NCBI GenBank assembly: GCA_902617715.1
Contig: CACMXS010000002.1
Coordinates: forward strand, 1-64,000
DNA from: an uncultured Pelagibacteraceae bacterium
GTDB taxonomy: Bacteria; Pseudomonadota; Alphaproteobacteria; Pelagibacterales; Pelagibacteraceae
Reading direction: 5' to 3'
DNA: 64,000 bases
Part shown: piece by piece, positions 43,637 through 52,837 of the stretch
Layout of the letters: every line of letters begins with the position of its first letter
How positions within the stretch are numbered: position 1 is the stretch's first letter
The notes under the pieces: model-generated
Databases searched by the model: none
What the model was told of the DNA's origin: nothing
The model's input: the letters and a program-made list of their open reading frames with translations, nothing else
Made by a program: the position numbers and the translations under genes

Positions 43637-45340
43637 TTATTTAACGGATATATAATCTCCAATCGCGAGAACATCTATATTTGTACTTAAAAAAGTCCTT
43701 ATTGCGTCTTCTGGTGTATTTACAATTGGCTGCCCTTTTACATTAAATGAGGTATTTAAAATAACAGGTATATTTGTTATTTTATAAAATTCATTTATCA
43801 GTTTATAAAACTTTAAATTATTCTTTTTTTTAACTGTTTGAACTCGACAAGTATTATCTACATGTACAACGGCAGGAATAAATTTCTTAAATTTTTTTGT
43901 AACTTTACATGCGATTAACATATGCAAACTTTCCTGACCTAAAGAAAAATATTTTTTTTGAAATTTGTCCAAAACTGCTGGGGCAAATGGTCTAAATTCT
44001 TCTCTAAATTTTACTCTTTTATTTAAATAATCTTTCATTTCAGCTGGATAAGGTTTGCACAAAATTGATCTATTACCAAGAGCTCTAGGACCAAATTCTG
44101 CTGCACCTTGATACCAGCTAATTATTTCACCATTTTTTAAATGTTTAGCTACATCTTTGTAAATATTTTTACTTTTTATAAATTTTATTTTTGATTTTTT
44201 TATTGCTTTAATAATTTCATTTTGATTATTCCTTGTTCCAAGATAAGAATTGAAGTTTTTTTTAATTTTTTTTTTTGAAAGTTTTTTATATGCAAGATAA
44301 CATGCTCCAATAGAACAACCATCATCACCACTTGCGGGTTGAACAAATATATTTTTAAAAATTTTTTTATTTTCAATTTTACCATTCATTGAGCAATTTA
44401 AGGCTACACCACCAGCAAGACTAAGATTTTGAATTTTATATTTTTTCTTTAAAAATCTCAATTTTCCTAAAACAAATTCTTCCAAAACTTTTTGTAAAGC
44501 CGAAGCTATATTTTTGTGGTTTTGTGATATTTCATCTTTATATTTTCTTTTTTTTCCAAAAATTTTTAAAAACTTTTTTGTAATCCATTTGTCCCTTTGA
44601 TTATAATAATCAACATACTCCAAATTTATTTTGAAATTTTGAGAATTATCTTTAATTAAAATTTCTTGAAATATTTCTAAATAAGTTTTACTTGTTCCTG
44701 GTACTTTAGCATTATAATTTCCATATGGAGCTAAGCCCATAATAATTCCTTCATCACAATGATGTTTCCATCCAAGATAATATGTAATTGCAGAATATAA
44801 AAGACCCAAAGAATTTGGATAAACATTACTTTTCTCTACAATTTTGAGATTATTGTTTGAACCAATAGCTACCATGTCAGTCTGATATTCGCCAACACCA
44901 TCTAAGCTTAAACAAATAGCTTTATTGAAACCACTTGCATAATAAGAGCTTGCAATATGACATAAATGATGTGGATAAAAATTAATTGTTTTTTTGAAAT
45001 TTAATTTTCTTCTCAAAAAATTTTCAATGTTTAAAATTTTTTCAATTTTGGGGATATCATTTATGAGAAACTTCATTCTTTTTTTTGATTTAATCGCATG
45101 ATTTAAATACATTTCTCTAAAATATAAATTAATATCACCAACGAAAGCTATCTGATCAATTTTAGACATTTTTGTTTTACCAATTTTTAAGCAATCATTG
45201 ATTGCATCTATAGGAAATTGTCGGCTATGTTTATCTTTTGTATATCTTTCTTGAGCACAAGCAGCTACTATCTTGCCATTAATAAGTAACGAAGCTGAGG
45301 TGTCATGTCCTCCGTATTTAATGCCTAATATCTTAACCAT
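43637..45340 (-). CDS. NodU-type O-carbamoyltransferase
   Basis: A 567-residue protein of the NodU/CmcH family: ILGIKYGGHDTSASLLINGK, the HHLCHIASSYYASGF metal-binding motif, LAGGVALNCSMNGK and the C-terminal EFGPRALGNRSIL plus FREEFRPFAPAV. It transfers a carbamoyl group from carbamoyl phosphate, via carbamoyl-adenylate, to a sugar hydroxyl. It overlaps the SpsF-like gene by eight bases. Together with asnB, sulfotransferase and PhyH it belongs to a decoration set. Confidence 0.93.
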   Translation of the reverse strand: MVKILGIKYGGHDTSASLLINGKIVAACAQERYTKDKHSRQFPIDAINDCLKIGKTKMSKIDQIAFVGDINLYFREMYLNHAIKSKKRMKFLINDIPKIEKILNIENFLRRKLNFKKTINFYPHHLCHIASSYYASGFNKAICLSLDGVGEYQTDMVAIGSNNNLKIVEKSNVYPNSLGLLYSAITYYLGWKHHCDEGIIMGLAPYGNYNAKVPGTSKTYLEIFQEILIKDNSQNFKINLEYVDYYNQRDKWITKKFLKIFGKKRKYKDEISQNHKNIASALQKVLEEFVLGKLRFLKKKYKIQNLSLAGGVALNCSMNGKIENKKIFKNIFVQPASGDDGCSIGACYLAYKKLSKKKIKKNFNSYLGTRNNQNEIIKAIKKSKIKFIKSKNIYKDVAKHLKNGEIISWYQGAAEFGPRALGNRSILCKPYPAEMKDYLNKRVKFREEFRPFAPAVLDKFQKKYFSLGQESLHMLIACKVTKKFKKFIPAVVHVDNTCRVQTVKKKNNLKFYKLINEFYKITNIPVILNTSFNVKGQPIVNTPEDAIRTFLSTNIDVLAIGDYISVK

Positions 45341-46112
45341 TTATTCCTTTAAATTTTTTTTGCGTAATGTGAGAATTTATTTTAAGTAAATTTTGATTTC
45401 TATCTAAATAATCTAAAATTTGTTTATATGAAAAATATATATTTTTCCTTTTACTATTAAAATATTTAAAAATCCTATTTATAAATCTGAGATCCAACTT
45501 TTCATCAACAGTTAATCTTGGTAAAAAATTTTTTTTCCATTTTTTTTTAATTGGCATATTATAAGTCTTAAATTTTTTTCTACCTTCTCTAAAAAAGTAT
45601 AAGGACGTATGCTCTTTAAGTTCCTTTTTGTTGCAATATTTATAATTTTTTACTAAATCTCTAAAATAGAATATATTTACAGTCATACCATGAGGAAATT
45701 TTCTATTAGAACTTACTCCAAAAGCATTATTTGTTAAAAAATGACATTTTTTTTTTTTAAAATATTTTATCATATCATCAATAATCTCAGCATCTAAGAA
45801 GGGATTGTCACCTGTAAGTTGAATGATAATTTCTGGATTATATAATTTTGCAGTATCAATAATTCTTTTTAAAACATTCTTTTCTTCTCCTCTGAAATAA
45901 TCGATATTTTTTTTTTTTAAATATTTTACTAAAATATTGTCCGTTTTTTTGTTGGTAGTTGAAACACAAATATTATCAATTAATTTTGATTTCATCACTC
46001 TTAAATAAATCAACTCAATAATTGGATACTTATTGTTAATTTTTTTTAAAACTTTACCCGGTAACCTCTTTGAGGTCATACGAGCCTCAATTGTTGCTAA
46101 TATTTTTGTCAT
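45333..46112 (-). CDS. SpsF-like nucleotidyltransferase (CMP-sugar synthetase family)
   Basis: A 259-residue protein with the nucleotide-binding start ILATIEARMTSKRLPGKVLK and the acidic IIIQLTGDNPFLD, as in SpsF/NeuA/KdsB-type cytidylyltransferases. Next to a NeuB-like synthase it would activate the nonulosonate or similar acid with CTP. The C-terminal half is specific to the SpsF group. It lies six bases after the GT2 gene. Confidence 0.83.
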   Translation of the reverse strand: MTKILATIEARMTSKRLPGKVLKKINNKYPIIELIYLRVMKSKLIDNICVSTTNKKTDNILVKYLKKKNIDYFRGEEKNVLKRIIDTAKLYNPEIIIQLTGDNPFLDAEIIDDMIKYFKKKKCHFLTNNAFGVSSNRKFPHGMTVNIFYFRDLVKNYKYCNKKELKEHTSLYFFREGRKKFKTYNMPIKKKWKKNFLPRLTVDEKLDLRFINRIFKYFNSKRKNIYFSYKQILDYLDRNQNLLKINSHITQKKFKGING

Positions 46113-46118
46113 TAAGAA

Positions 46119-46817
46119 TTAATATCTTGTCGATATGTATTTCCAAGAATTTCCCTTGACGGTATAATGATGTTTGATAACAAATTTTGGTGAATATAAA
46201 TAAGACATTTTTCTTTCTACTATTTTGTTTGCCCAAAACCGATCTTCTTTGCCTGAAACTTTCTCGTTAAAAGGAAATTTTTTTAAAATTTTTTTTTCAT
46301 AAAATGCTGCTCCATTATGTAAAAAATATCTATTTTCTAATTTTGAAAACATATTTACCTTTTCTTTTTCAACAAAATGGCTCCACAAAAATATCTTATC
46401 TATTTTTTTACCATTCCATATAGGAATTTGATTTCCAAAAACACATTTGTATTTTTTTAATTTCTTATTAATTTCAAATAAATTTACCTTTTGAATTTCA
46501 CAATGAGCTGATAAAATCAAAATATTTTTTGCACTTGATTTTTTAACCCCTAAATTTAAAGCTTTCCCTGGAGTATAATCATCAATTTTTAAAATTTTAA
46601 TATCTGCATATTTTTTTTCGTTATTTTTCGTCTTACTTTCTGTATCAAAATTTTTTTCAAAATTTTTAATCAGAGATAAAGACTCATCCTCAGAATTATT
46701 ATCCACAATAATTATTTCTGGGTTTTTAAAATTATCAATTACAGATTGAATACAATAACCTATCCATCTTCGCTCATTTTTTACTCTAATAATAACTGAT
46801 ATGTCGTGATTTTTCAT
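46119..46817 (-). CDS. Glycosyltransferase family 2
   Basis: A 232-residue GT2 starting at ATG 46817 (MKNHDISVIIRVKNERRWIG), which gives a standard four-base ATGA overlap with the neuB-like stop; the track start adds three residues. EIIIVDNNSEDESL is the nucleotide-binding part; the KILILSAHCEI region replaces a clear DxD. A KEDRFWANK motif near the end matches the ED-containing acceptor site of GT2 enzymes. It may transfer the product of the NeuB/SpsF pair. Confidence 0.82.
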   Translation of the reverse strand: MKNHDISVIIRVKNERRWIGYCIQSVIDNFKNPEIIIVDNNSEDESLSLIKNFEKNFDTESKTKNNEKKYADIKILKIDDYTPGKALNLGVKKSSAKNILILSAHCEIQKVNLFEINKKLKKYKCVFGNQIPIWNGKKIDKIFLWSHFVEKEKVNMFSKLENRYFLHNGAAFYEKKILKKFPFNEKVSGKEDRFWANKIVERKMSYLYSPKFVIKHHYTVKGNSWKYISTRY

Positions 46818-47632
46818 TTTCCCCATCTTCCTCTATAATTTTTGTAAATATCCTTTTCACATTTTTGTAAATTTAAACCTCTATTTATCATCATTAGTTT
46901 ATAATTAAGTCTAAAATTTGAAATAATTTTAAATTCATGAGGTAAAAGCGCAAACTTATTATCTCTACCTGGCAACTTATTGTCTGTTGTAAAGTGTTTT
47001 TCTACCACTATAGCTCCTAATGATATTGCTAATATAGCATCATCTATTGAATTTAAGTGTCCACTATATCCAATATTTTGAAATTTTTTTTTTAAATAAT
47101 TGAATTTTGAAAAATTTGCATTTTGAACCTCTAAAGGATAGGAAGATACACAATGCATTAATATTGCTTTTGTTTTGAAATTTTTTAATTTAGATATTCT
47201 TGTTATTTCAGAATATCTACATGCACCTACAGAAATCAAAACTTTTTTAAAATTTTTAAAGCAAAAATTTATTAAGTTTAAATTATAAACTTCATGACTT
47301 GGGATTTTTATATAATTAATTTTTAAATTTTTTAATAATTTTGCTCCATCTAAGGTAAATGCTGAAGACAAAAAATTTATTTTTAATTTTTTACAATACC
47401 TAATTAATTTTAAATGTTTATCTTTGGTTAGCTCAGCCTTTTTATAAATTTCTAATCTACCATCTTTATCCCATGGTCCAGATCTTAAATTTTTAATCCC
47501 CCAGGACTGAAACTTACAAAAATCAGCTCCTGATTCCTTTGCCTTTTTAATCATTTTTTTTGCTAAAGAAATATTTCCCATATGATTCCAGCCAATTTCA
47601 GCAACTAAATTACAACTATTTTTTTTGAACAT
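46814..47632 (-). CDS. NeuB/SpsE-like sialic-acid-type synthase without SAF domain
   Basis: 272 residues from ATG at 47632 (MFKKNSCNLVAEIGWNHMGN); the track start lies earlier without homology value. The TIM-barrel motifs of NeuB are present: CKFQSW, FLSSAFTLDGAKLL, IKIPSHEVYN, GYSGHLNSIDDAI, VVEKHFTTD and LPGRDNKFAL. In the family it condenses phosphoenolpyruvate with an aldose. Full NeuB proteins (about 340-350 residues) end in an antifreeze-like SAF domain; this one stops right after the barrel. It overlaps the upstream epimerase gene by 17 bases. Confidence 0.85.
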   Translation of the reverse strand: MFKKNSCNLVAEIGWNHMGNISLAKKMIKKAKESGADFCKFQSWGIKNLRSGPWDKDGRLEIYKKAELTKDKHLKLIRYCKKLKINFLSSAFTLDGAKLLKNLKINYIKIPSHEVYNLNLINFCFKNFKKVLISVGACRYSEITRISKLKNFKTKAILMHCVSSYPLEVQNANFSKFNYLKKKFQNIGYSGHLNSIDDAILAISLGAIVVEKHFTTDNKLPGRDNKFALLPHEFKIISNFRLNYKLMMINRGLNLQKCEKDIYKNYRGRWGK

Positions 47633-48569
47633 ACTCAATATACCAATCAGTAAATTTCTTAATTCCAACAGTTAATGAAACTTTTGGATTATAATTTATA
47701 AGCTTTCTAACTTTACTTAAATTTGACTTTGTTTTTAATATATCTTCTCTTAAATTTGGTGTAAATCTAACTTTTGCTTTTTTATTTAAATTTTTTTCAA
47801 TTTCAAAAAGTAAACGTTTTGTAGAATAAGTTTTTGAATTACCCAAATTTAGAATAGTGAAATTTTTTTTTGTTTTTTTTATGTATTTAAAAGTTTTTAT
47901 CACACCATCAACAACATCTGAGATATAAGTATAATCTCTAAAATTATTTCCATTATTGTATAATTCAATTTTTTTTTTTTTGGAAATTGCTTCACAAAAT
48001 TTATATACTGCCATGTCCGGACGACCCCACGGACCGTAGACTGAAAAAAATCTTAGTGCAACAATTTTCATATTGTTTAGATATGTATAAGAAAACGACA
48101 TTAATTCGTTAGTTATTTTAGATACGGAATAGATTTGCATTGGTTTATCAACTAATTGATTTTCCTTAAATCCATTTTTAATCTTATTTAAACCATATAC
48201 ACTACTTGAGCTTGCAATAATCAAATTTTTAATTCTATTTTTTTTTGCAAATTCCAAGATATTAAAGGTTCCAACTATATTACTACTAAGATAAGAGAAA
48301 GGATTTTCGATTGTATACCTTACACCTGGTTGAGCTGCAAAATGAAGGATGGCTTCAAATTCTTGATTCAATTTAAGTGGCTTTGAAATATCTATCTTTT
48401 TAAATTTAAAATTTTTTTTTTTTTTTAATATTTTCAATCTTTTTTTTTTTAAATCTTGATCATAATATTTGTTCAGATTATCAATACCAAAAACTAATTT
48501 TCCTTGGGAAAGAAATTTCAATGCTACATGAAAACCTATAAAACCTGCGCAACCTGTGATTAAAACCAT
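47616..48569 (-). CDS. NAD-dependent epimerase, UDP-glucuronate 4-epimerase-like
   Basis: A 317-residue extended SDR: MVLITGCAGFIGFHVALKFL, the group-specific GIDNLNKYYDQDLKKKRL, FAAQPGVRYTIENP, catalytic IYSVSK (YxxxK) and FFSVYGPWGRPDMA. This matches CapI/LspL-type epimerases that make UDP-galacturonate. A run of fifteen A in the coding strand encodes four Lys near residue 50 (see repeat). It is separated from the ABC transporter gene by 62 bp. Confidence 0.88.
   Translation of the reverse strand: MVLITGCAGFIGFHVALKFLSQGKLVFGIDNLNKYYDQDLKKKRLKILKKKKNFKFKKIDISKPLKLNQEFEAILHFAAQPGVRYTIENPFSYLSSNIVGTFNILEFAKKNRIKNLIIASSSSVYGLNKIKNGFKENQLVDKPMQIYSVSKITNELMSFSYTYLNNMKIVALRFFSVYGPWGRPDMAVYKFCEAISKKKKIELYNNGNNFRDYTYISDVVDGVIKTFKYIKKTKKNFTILNLGNSKTYSTKRLLFEIEKNLNKKAKVRFTPNLREDILKTKSNLSKVRKLINYNPKVSLTVGIKKFTDWYIEYVQKK
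48412..48426. repeat. 15-base homopolymer inside the UDP-glucuronate-epimerase-like gene
   Basis: An uninterrupted T15 on the plus strand (A15 in the coding strand) early in the gene, followed 15 bases further along the plus strand by another run of ten T. A one-base change would truncate the enzyme, so it could act as an on/off switch or allow transcriptional slippage. Confidence 0.85.
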
Positions 48570-48631
48570 CGTATCAATTATTATTTATTCATTTTGGATT
48601 ATATAGACTTAACTAATTTTTTTGTTTAAAG

Positions 48632-50308
48632 CTATTTAATTTCTATCAAATTGTTACATTTTTTTAAAATTTCTTTTTTATGAGAAACAATTACAATCGT
48701 TGAAAAATTTTTAATTAGAGCATCTATTACTTTCTCAGCTGTTATATCATCTAATGCACTTGTGGGCTCATCAACGATTAAGAAATCAGAATTTTTGTAC
48801 AAAGCTCTTGCAATGGAAATTCTTTGTTTTTGGCCCCCAGATAAATTGGAACCCATCTCATTCAAATTGGATTGAAATTTATTTTCTAGTGAATTTACAA
48901 GATCAAATAATTCGGCTTTTTTGATTGCATCAATTAATTTAGATTTATCAATATCTTCTGAATTTGATCCTAAAGCTATATTTTTTTCAATCGTATCATT
49001 AACAATTGCAATATCCTGTGAAACAAAACTTGTATTAATTAAAAAATTTTCTTTTTTATTTCCATCTATAATAATTTCTCCTATATCAGGTTTTATCATT
49101 CCTGTTATTATTTCAATCAAGGTAGTTTTTCCCGCACCACTAGGACCAAAAATCCCTGTTATTGAATTTTTTTTGATCTCGAGATTTAAATTGTTAAAAA
49201 CTTTTTTTTTGTTATATGAAAAGTCAATATTTTTTAAAATAATTTCATTCTCAAAATTTATAATTTCTTTTTTTTTGTGATTTACATTATTATTAACTTT
49301 ATAAATTTCTGAGTATATCAATTGAATTGAAGGACCATGATACCTTAGGGTCATGATACAACTTGTAATTAAACTTATTGACGGAAGTATTCTAAAAGAT
49401 GCGGCAGCTATAACTCCAAATTGAAGAATAATTTCAGATATTTCTAAAGATGTATATTTAAAAAGATACATTGAGTATATAAACAATGATCCTATAGCTA
49501 ACAATTCCAAGCCAGGTTTAACATTAGTTTGGAAAAAATTAAATTTTTGATCTGTTATAAACAATTTTTTACTTAAGTCGCTATATATGTTTTTAAAAAA
49601 AACTTCTTTTGAATAAATAACTATTTCTTTAAAAGCATTAAAAATATTATGTGCAAGAGACATTTTATTTTTAATATAATTAATTCTTTTTAATCCGAAT
49701 TCCTTGATTCTTTTTTTTAAATAAAAAAAATAGATTATTAGAACCACTATAGATAAAATTAAAATCATTACCATCGCTTGGGTTGCGATGACAAAAATAA
49801 GAAATATTAAACTAATTATTAAAAATAAATTATTGAAAATTTTTAAAAGAGCATCAGTAATATTAATTGTAACTATGTCGATCTCCTTATCAAGGATTCT
49901 AGTAACGTTTGATGCGCCATTTTTTGAAATTTCAATATGACTAGAGCTTAAAAAATAATCCATAAATTTTTTAGTAAGATCGTATCGTAAATCTTTTATA
50001 AAAGAGTGGAATATAGAATTTAAAGAAATGCTAAAAATTGTTCTTATAATAAAAACAAATAAAAAAATAAATAATGCCCAAAAAAATATATCTGACTTAT
50101 CTAGATTAAACTTTTCTAAAAAATTAAATTGATAAATCAAATTTGTATCTGGAGTTATCAAAGACTGAATTATAGGAACAATCGAACCAATAGAAATAAA
50201 TTCAAGTATTGAATTGATAAAAATTAAAAATCCAATTAATAAAAACTTTAATTTTAATTTTTTATCTAAAAGATTGAAATATATATTTAAATTATTTTTT
50301 TTATGCAT
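48632..50308 (-). CDS. ABC transporter, fused permease-ATPase (PglK/MsbA-like)
   Basis: A 558-residue half-transporter. Six membrane helices fill residues about 20-310, then a nucleotide-binding domain with Walker A GPSGAGKTT (near 388), signature LSGGQKQRISIARAL (near 490) and Walker B FLIVDEPTSALD (near 509). In glycan clusters such proteins flip lipid-linked oligosaccharides, as PglK does, an alternative to Wzx. The region thus holds two different flippase types. It lies 36 bp after the SIS gene. Confidence 0.9.
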   Translation of the reverse strand: MHKKNNLNIYFNLLDKKLKLKFLLIGFLIFINSILEFISIGSIVPIIQSLITPDTNLIYQFNFLEKFNLDKSDIFFWALFIFLFVFIIRTIFSISLNSIFHSFIKDLRYDLTKKFMDYFLSSSHIEISKNGASNVTRILDKEIDIVTINITDALLKIFNNLFLIISLIFLIFVIATQAMVMILILSIVVLIIYFFYLKKRIKEFGLKRINYIKNKMSLAHNIFNAFKEIVIYSKEVFFKNIYSDLSKKLFITDQKFNFFQTNVKPGLELLAIGSLFIYSMYLFKYTSLEISEIILQFGVIAAASFRILPSISLITSCIMTLRYHGPSIQLIYSEIYKVNNNVNHKKKEIINFENEIILKNIDFSYNKKKVFNNLNLEIKKNSITGIFGPSGAGKTTLIEIITGMIKPDIGEIIIDGNKKENFLINTSFVSQDIAIVNDTIEKNIALGSNSEDIDKSKLIDAIKKAELFDLVNSLENKFQSNLNEMGSNLSGGQKQRISIARALYKNSDFLIVDEPTSALDDITAEKVIDALIKNFSTIVIVSHKKEILKKCNNLIEIK

Positions 50309-50344
50309 TTAATTTATTGGTTATCTGATTGGTGAAACTATAAA

Positions 50345-50899
50345 TTATTTTAATTTTGATTTAATCAAATCTACTATTGCAAGTAAGTAAAACTGATGAA
50401 CATTTTCAATAAGATTATACTTTTTTGAGTCTATCCAAAAATTGATATCACTATTACTATTTAAATAATTTTTTTCGTTAAATCCTGTAAAACTTATAAT
50501 TTTTGAAAAATTTTTTTTTCTTGCCGCCTTTAATCCATTAATCATATTTTTTGATTTACCACTAGATGAAATCAAAATCAAAATATCATTCCTACTTCCA
50601 TATTTTTTTATGACCCTTGAAATCCAATTTTCAAATTTAAAATCATTGGCGTAACAAGTTATGATACCAGGATCATTGTAATTTAAACATTTTGTGTGAG
50701 TATTATTTGTTAAATCCATACTAAAATGAGAAGCTATACTGGCACTACCACCATTTCCAAAAACATGAATTTTATTAACTTTTTTCAATTTTAAAATTAA
50801 ATTACAAATAAGTATTATTTTTTCAGATTGATTAGAAGCTTTCAATATCAACTTATTAAACTCCTCAATATATTTGTTCAAAAAAATTCTATTTTCCAT
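50345..50899 (-). CDS. SIS-domain sugar-phosphate isomerase (GmhA-like)
   Basis: A 184-residue protein with the phosphosugar loop HVFGNGGSASIASHFSMDL and the second site LILISSSGKSKNMINGL, the GmhA pattern. GmhA turns sedoheptulose-7-phosphate into D-glycero-D-manno-heptose-7-phosphate. It starts right where the HAD gene ends and lies near the HldE-like gene, so a heptose-type nucleotide pathway is likely, fed by the pentose phosphate pathway. Confidence 0.85.
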   Translation of the reverse strand: MENRIFLNKYIEEFNKLILKASNQSEKIILICNLILKLKKVNKIHVFGNGGSASIASHFSMDLTNNTHTKCLNYNDPGIITCYANDFKFENWISRVIKKYGSRNDILILISSSGKSKNMINGLKAARKKNFSKIISFTGFNEKNYLNSNSDINFWIDSKKYNLIENVHQFYLLAIVDLIKSKLK

Positions 50900-51253
50900 T
50901 TATTTTTCTAATATTGTGATTAACTTTTTTATCCAGTTTTTATTAAAACCATAACCTTTATCATCTATGTACATATCAGCTGATGGTTTTGATATAAATA
51001 ATTTATGATACTTTATTCTAAATTTTTTTATTTGCTTTGCTATTTTAAAATATTTTCTATTTTTATCTTTAATCAAATCATTTGACCTACCCATATACCT
51101 CGCAGTATAAATTTTGATGATATATCCTTTATCGTAAAGTTTATTAACTAATCTAATAGCATTTCTCTTTGGTTTAGAATTTTTATAGTCATTTCCCTTT
51201 GTAACACAAAGAGTATTATCTAAATCAAAACATAATGTTTTAAATTTTTGCAT
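50900..51253 (-). CDS. Small HAD-superfamily phosphatase
   Basis: A 117-residue HAD protein: LCFDLDNTLC provides the nucleophile D10 and acid D12, KIYTARYMG the Thr of motif II, and SADMYIDDKGYGF the metal-binding acidic pair. It is shorter than GmhB (about 180-190 residues), with no cap domain. In this setting it may dephosphorylate a heptose bisphosphate, but small HADs of this size in capsule clusters are largely uncharacterised. Start and stop sit directly between the HldE-like and GmhA-like genes. Confidence 0.75.
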   Translation of the reverse strand: MQKFKTLCFDLDNTLCVTKGNDYKNSKPKRNAIRLVNKLYDKGYIIKIYTARYMGRSNDLIKDKNRKYFKIAKQIKKFRIKYHKLFISKPSADMYIDDKGYGFNKNWIKKLITILEK

Positions 51254-51281
51254 TAGAAAAACTTACTTAAAAAAAATAATT

Positions 51282-52796
51282 CTAATTGAAAAGATATTCA
51301 AGATTTTTTTTGAAAATCTCGTAATTAAAATATTTATCATTGCCAAGATTACTTACAGTATAACTTGCAGCAATCGAAGCAAAAAACAGACAAAGGTCAG
51401 GTTCTATTTTTGACGATAGACACAAAGAGGCTATAGAAAAAAATGCGTCTCCAGATCCTATGGTGTCATCAGGATTTTGAACAAATGCCGGACAGAAAAA
51501 ATCTTTATCTTTTCTAAATAAATACGATCCAAATTTACCCTTAGTTATAATTAAGTTTTTATAATTATTTCTCATAATTAATTTTTTAGCTAAGTACCTT
51601 AATGGAGTTTTGTAATCTTTCATTCCAAATCTTAATTCATTTTCATTTACACATAGTGTATTTATATTTTTATATTTATCTAACGAATAACTTCCTATGT
51701 TATTAGAATTCAATTGAGAATTTACATAAAGTTTTTGTTTAAATTGTAACAAATTTTTTTTAACATTTTTAGTAATTTCACCATGAGAATAATCAACTAA
51801 AATTATAGTATCTACTTTTTTTGAAAAAAATTTTAATTTATTTAGATATTGTTTCTCAATTTTTGAGTCTAAATATTTTTCATCTATATCATAAATACCT
51901 AAAATTTTGATATTTTTATAAGAATCTAGATATCTCATTTTCATAAAAGTATTTGAATTTTTTTTCACTAAATAATTATATCTTAACTTTTTATTTAACT
52001 TTTTTTTAATAAAATTAATTTCATTATTTTTCTCTCCAACACAAAAGATATAATTAGTATTTTTTGAAAAAGTTGAACAAATATTAGCTACTAAAGCTGA
52101 TCCTCCTAAAAATTTTTTTTTGGAATTTTCTTTATATACCAACATTGGCTCTTTACCTGATTTACCTAAAACATCTAAAAAATTGTAAATATCTATTATC
52201 AACTCACCAAGTATAAATGATGAATTATTTTTTAATTTTAATAAAGAATTATTGATTACATCTTTTTTAAATTTTGACCTTAATCTTAAGACATGTTTAG
52301 AATAAAGATCATTTTTTGAAATCAGATCTAAATCATTTGATTTGATAATTTTATTTGAACTTTTTTTTATGTGCTTGACCGTGATAAATTTTCCTTTGTT
52401 CTTTTTTAAAATTTTTAATTCTTTTTTTAAATTTATGTCTTTATTTTTTTTTTTAATATAATCTGGTCCTTTGCAGTAAATATCTGGCTTTAAATCATCT
52501 ATATTTTTCTCAGCTGTTTGGTGATCACTTTGAATTACAAAATCAATCATGGATAAATTTTTTAGTACATTAATCCTATCTTTCGTGGAATTAATTGGTC
52601 TAAATGGCCCTTTGTTAACAAACTTATCTGTTGTAACAGACACTACCAAAATATCACCCAGACTTTTTGCTTGTTTAAAATATTCTATGTGGCCCGAATG
52701 TATAACATCAAATACACCATGACACATTACTACTTTTTTTTTTTTCTTTTTGACGGTAGATATTGCTAATTTAAATTCTTCTTGCATTTCAATCAT
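51282..52796 (-). CDS. HldE-like enzyme with swapped domain order (nucleotidyltransferase, then PfkB kinase)
   Basis: A 504-residue two-domain protein. Residues about 20-150 are a cytidylyltransferase-fold domain: VMCHGVFDVIHSGHIEYF (HxGH) and INSTKDRINVL. Residues about 190-504 are a PfkB sugar kinase: GGSALVANICSTF and the catalytic NPDDTIGSGDAFFSIA. In E. coli HldE the kinase comes first and the nucleotidyltransferase second, so this arrangement is reversed. It would phosphorylate a heptose-phosphate at C1 and activate it. It lies between a glycosyltransferase gene (41 bp) and the HAD gene (28 bp). Confidence 0.85.
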   Translation of the reverse strand: MIEMQEEFKLAISTVKKKKKKVVMCHGVFDVIHSGHIEYFKQAKSLGDILVVSVTTDKFVNKGPFRPINSTKDRINVLKNLSMIDFVIQSDHQTAEKNIDDLKPDIYCKGPDYIKKKNKDINLKKELKILKKNKGKFITVKHIKKSSNKIIKSNDLDLISKNDLYSKHVLRLRSKFKKDVINNSLLKLKNNSSFILGELIIDIYNFLDVLGKSGKEPMLVYKENSKKKFLGGSALVANICSTFSKNTNYIFCVGEKNNEINFIKKKLNKKLRYNYLVKKNSNTFMKMRYLDSYKNIKILGIYDIDEKYLDSKIEKQYLNKLKFFSKKVDTIILVDYSHGEITKNVKKNLLQFKQKLYVNSQLNSNNIGSYSLDKYKNINTLCVNENELRFGMKDYKTPLRYLAKKLIMRNNYKNLIITKGKFGSYLFRKDKDFFCPAFVQNPDDTIGSGDAFFSIASLCLSSKIEPDLCLFFASIAASYTVSNLGNDKYFNYEIFKKNLEYLFN

Positions 52797-52837
52797 CTCT
52801 AATAAGTAAATTTTTTTGATTCAAGTATATATTTAGA

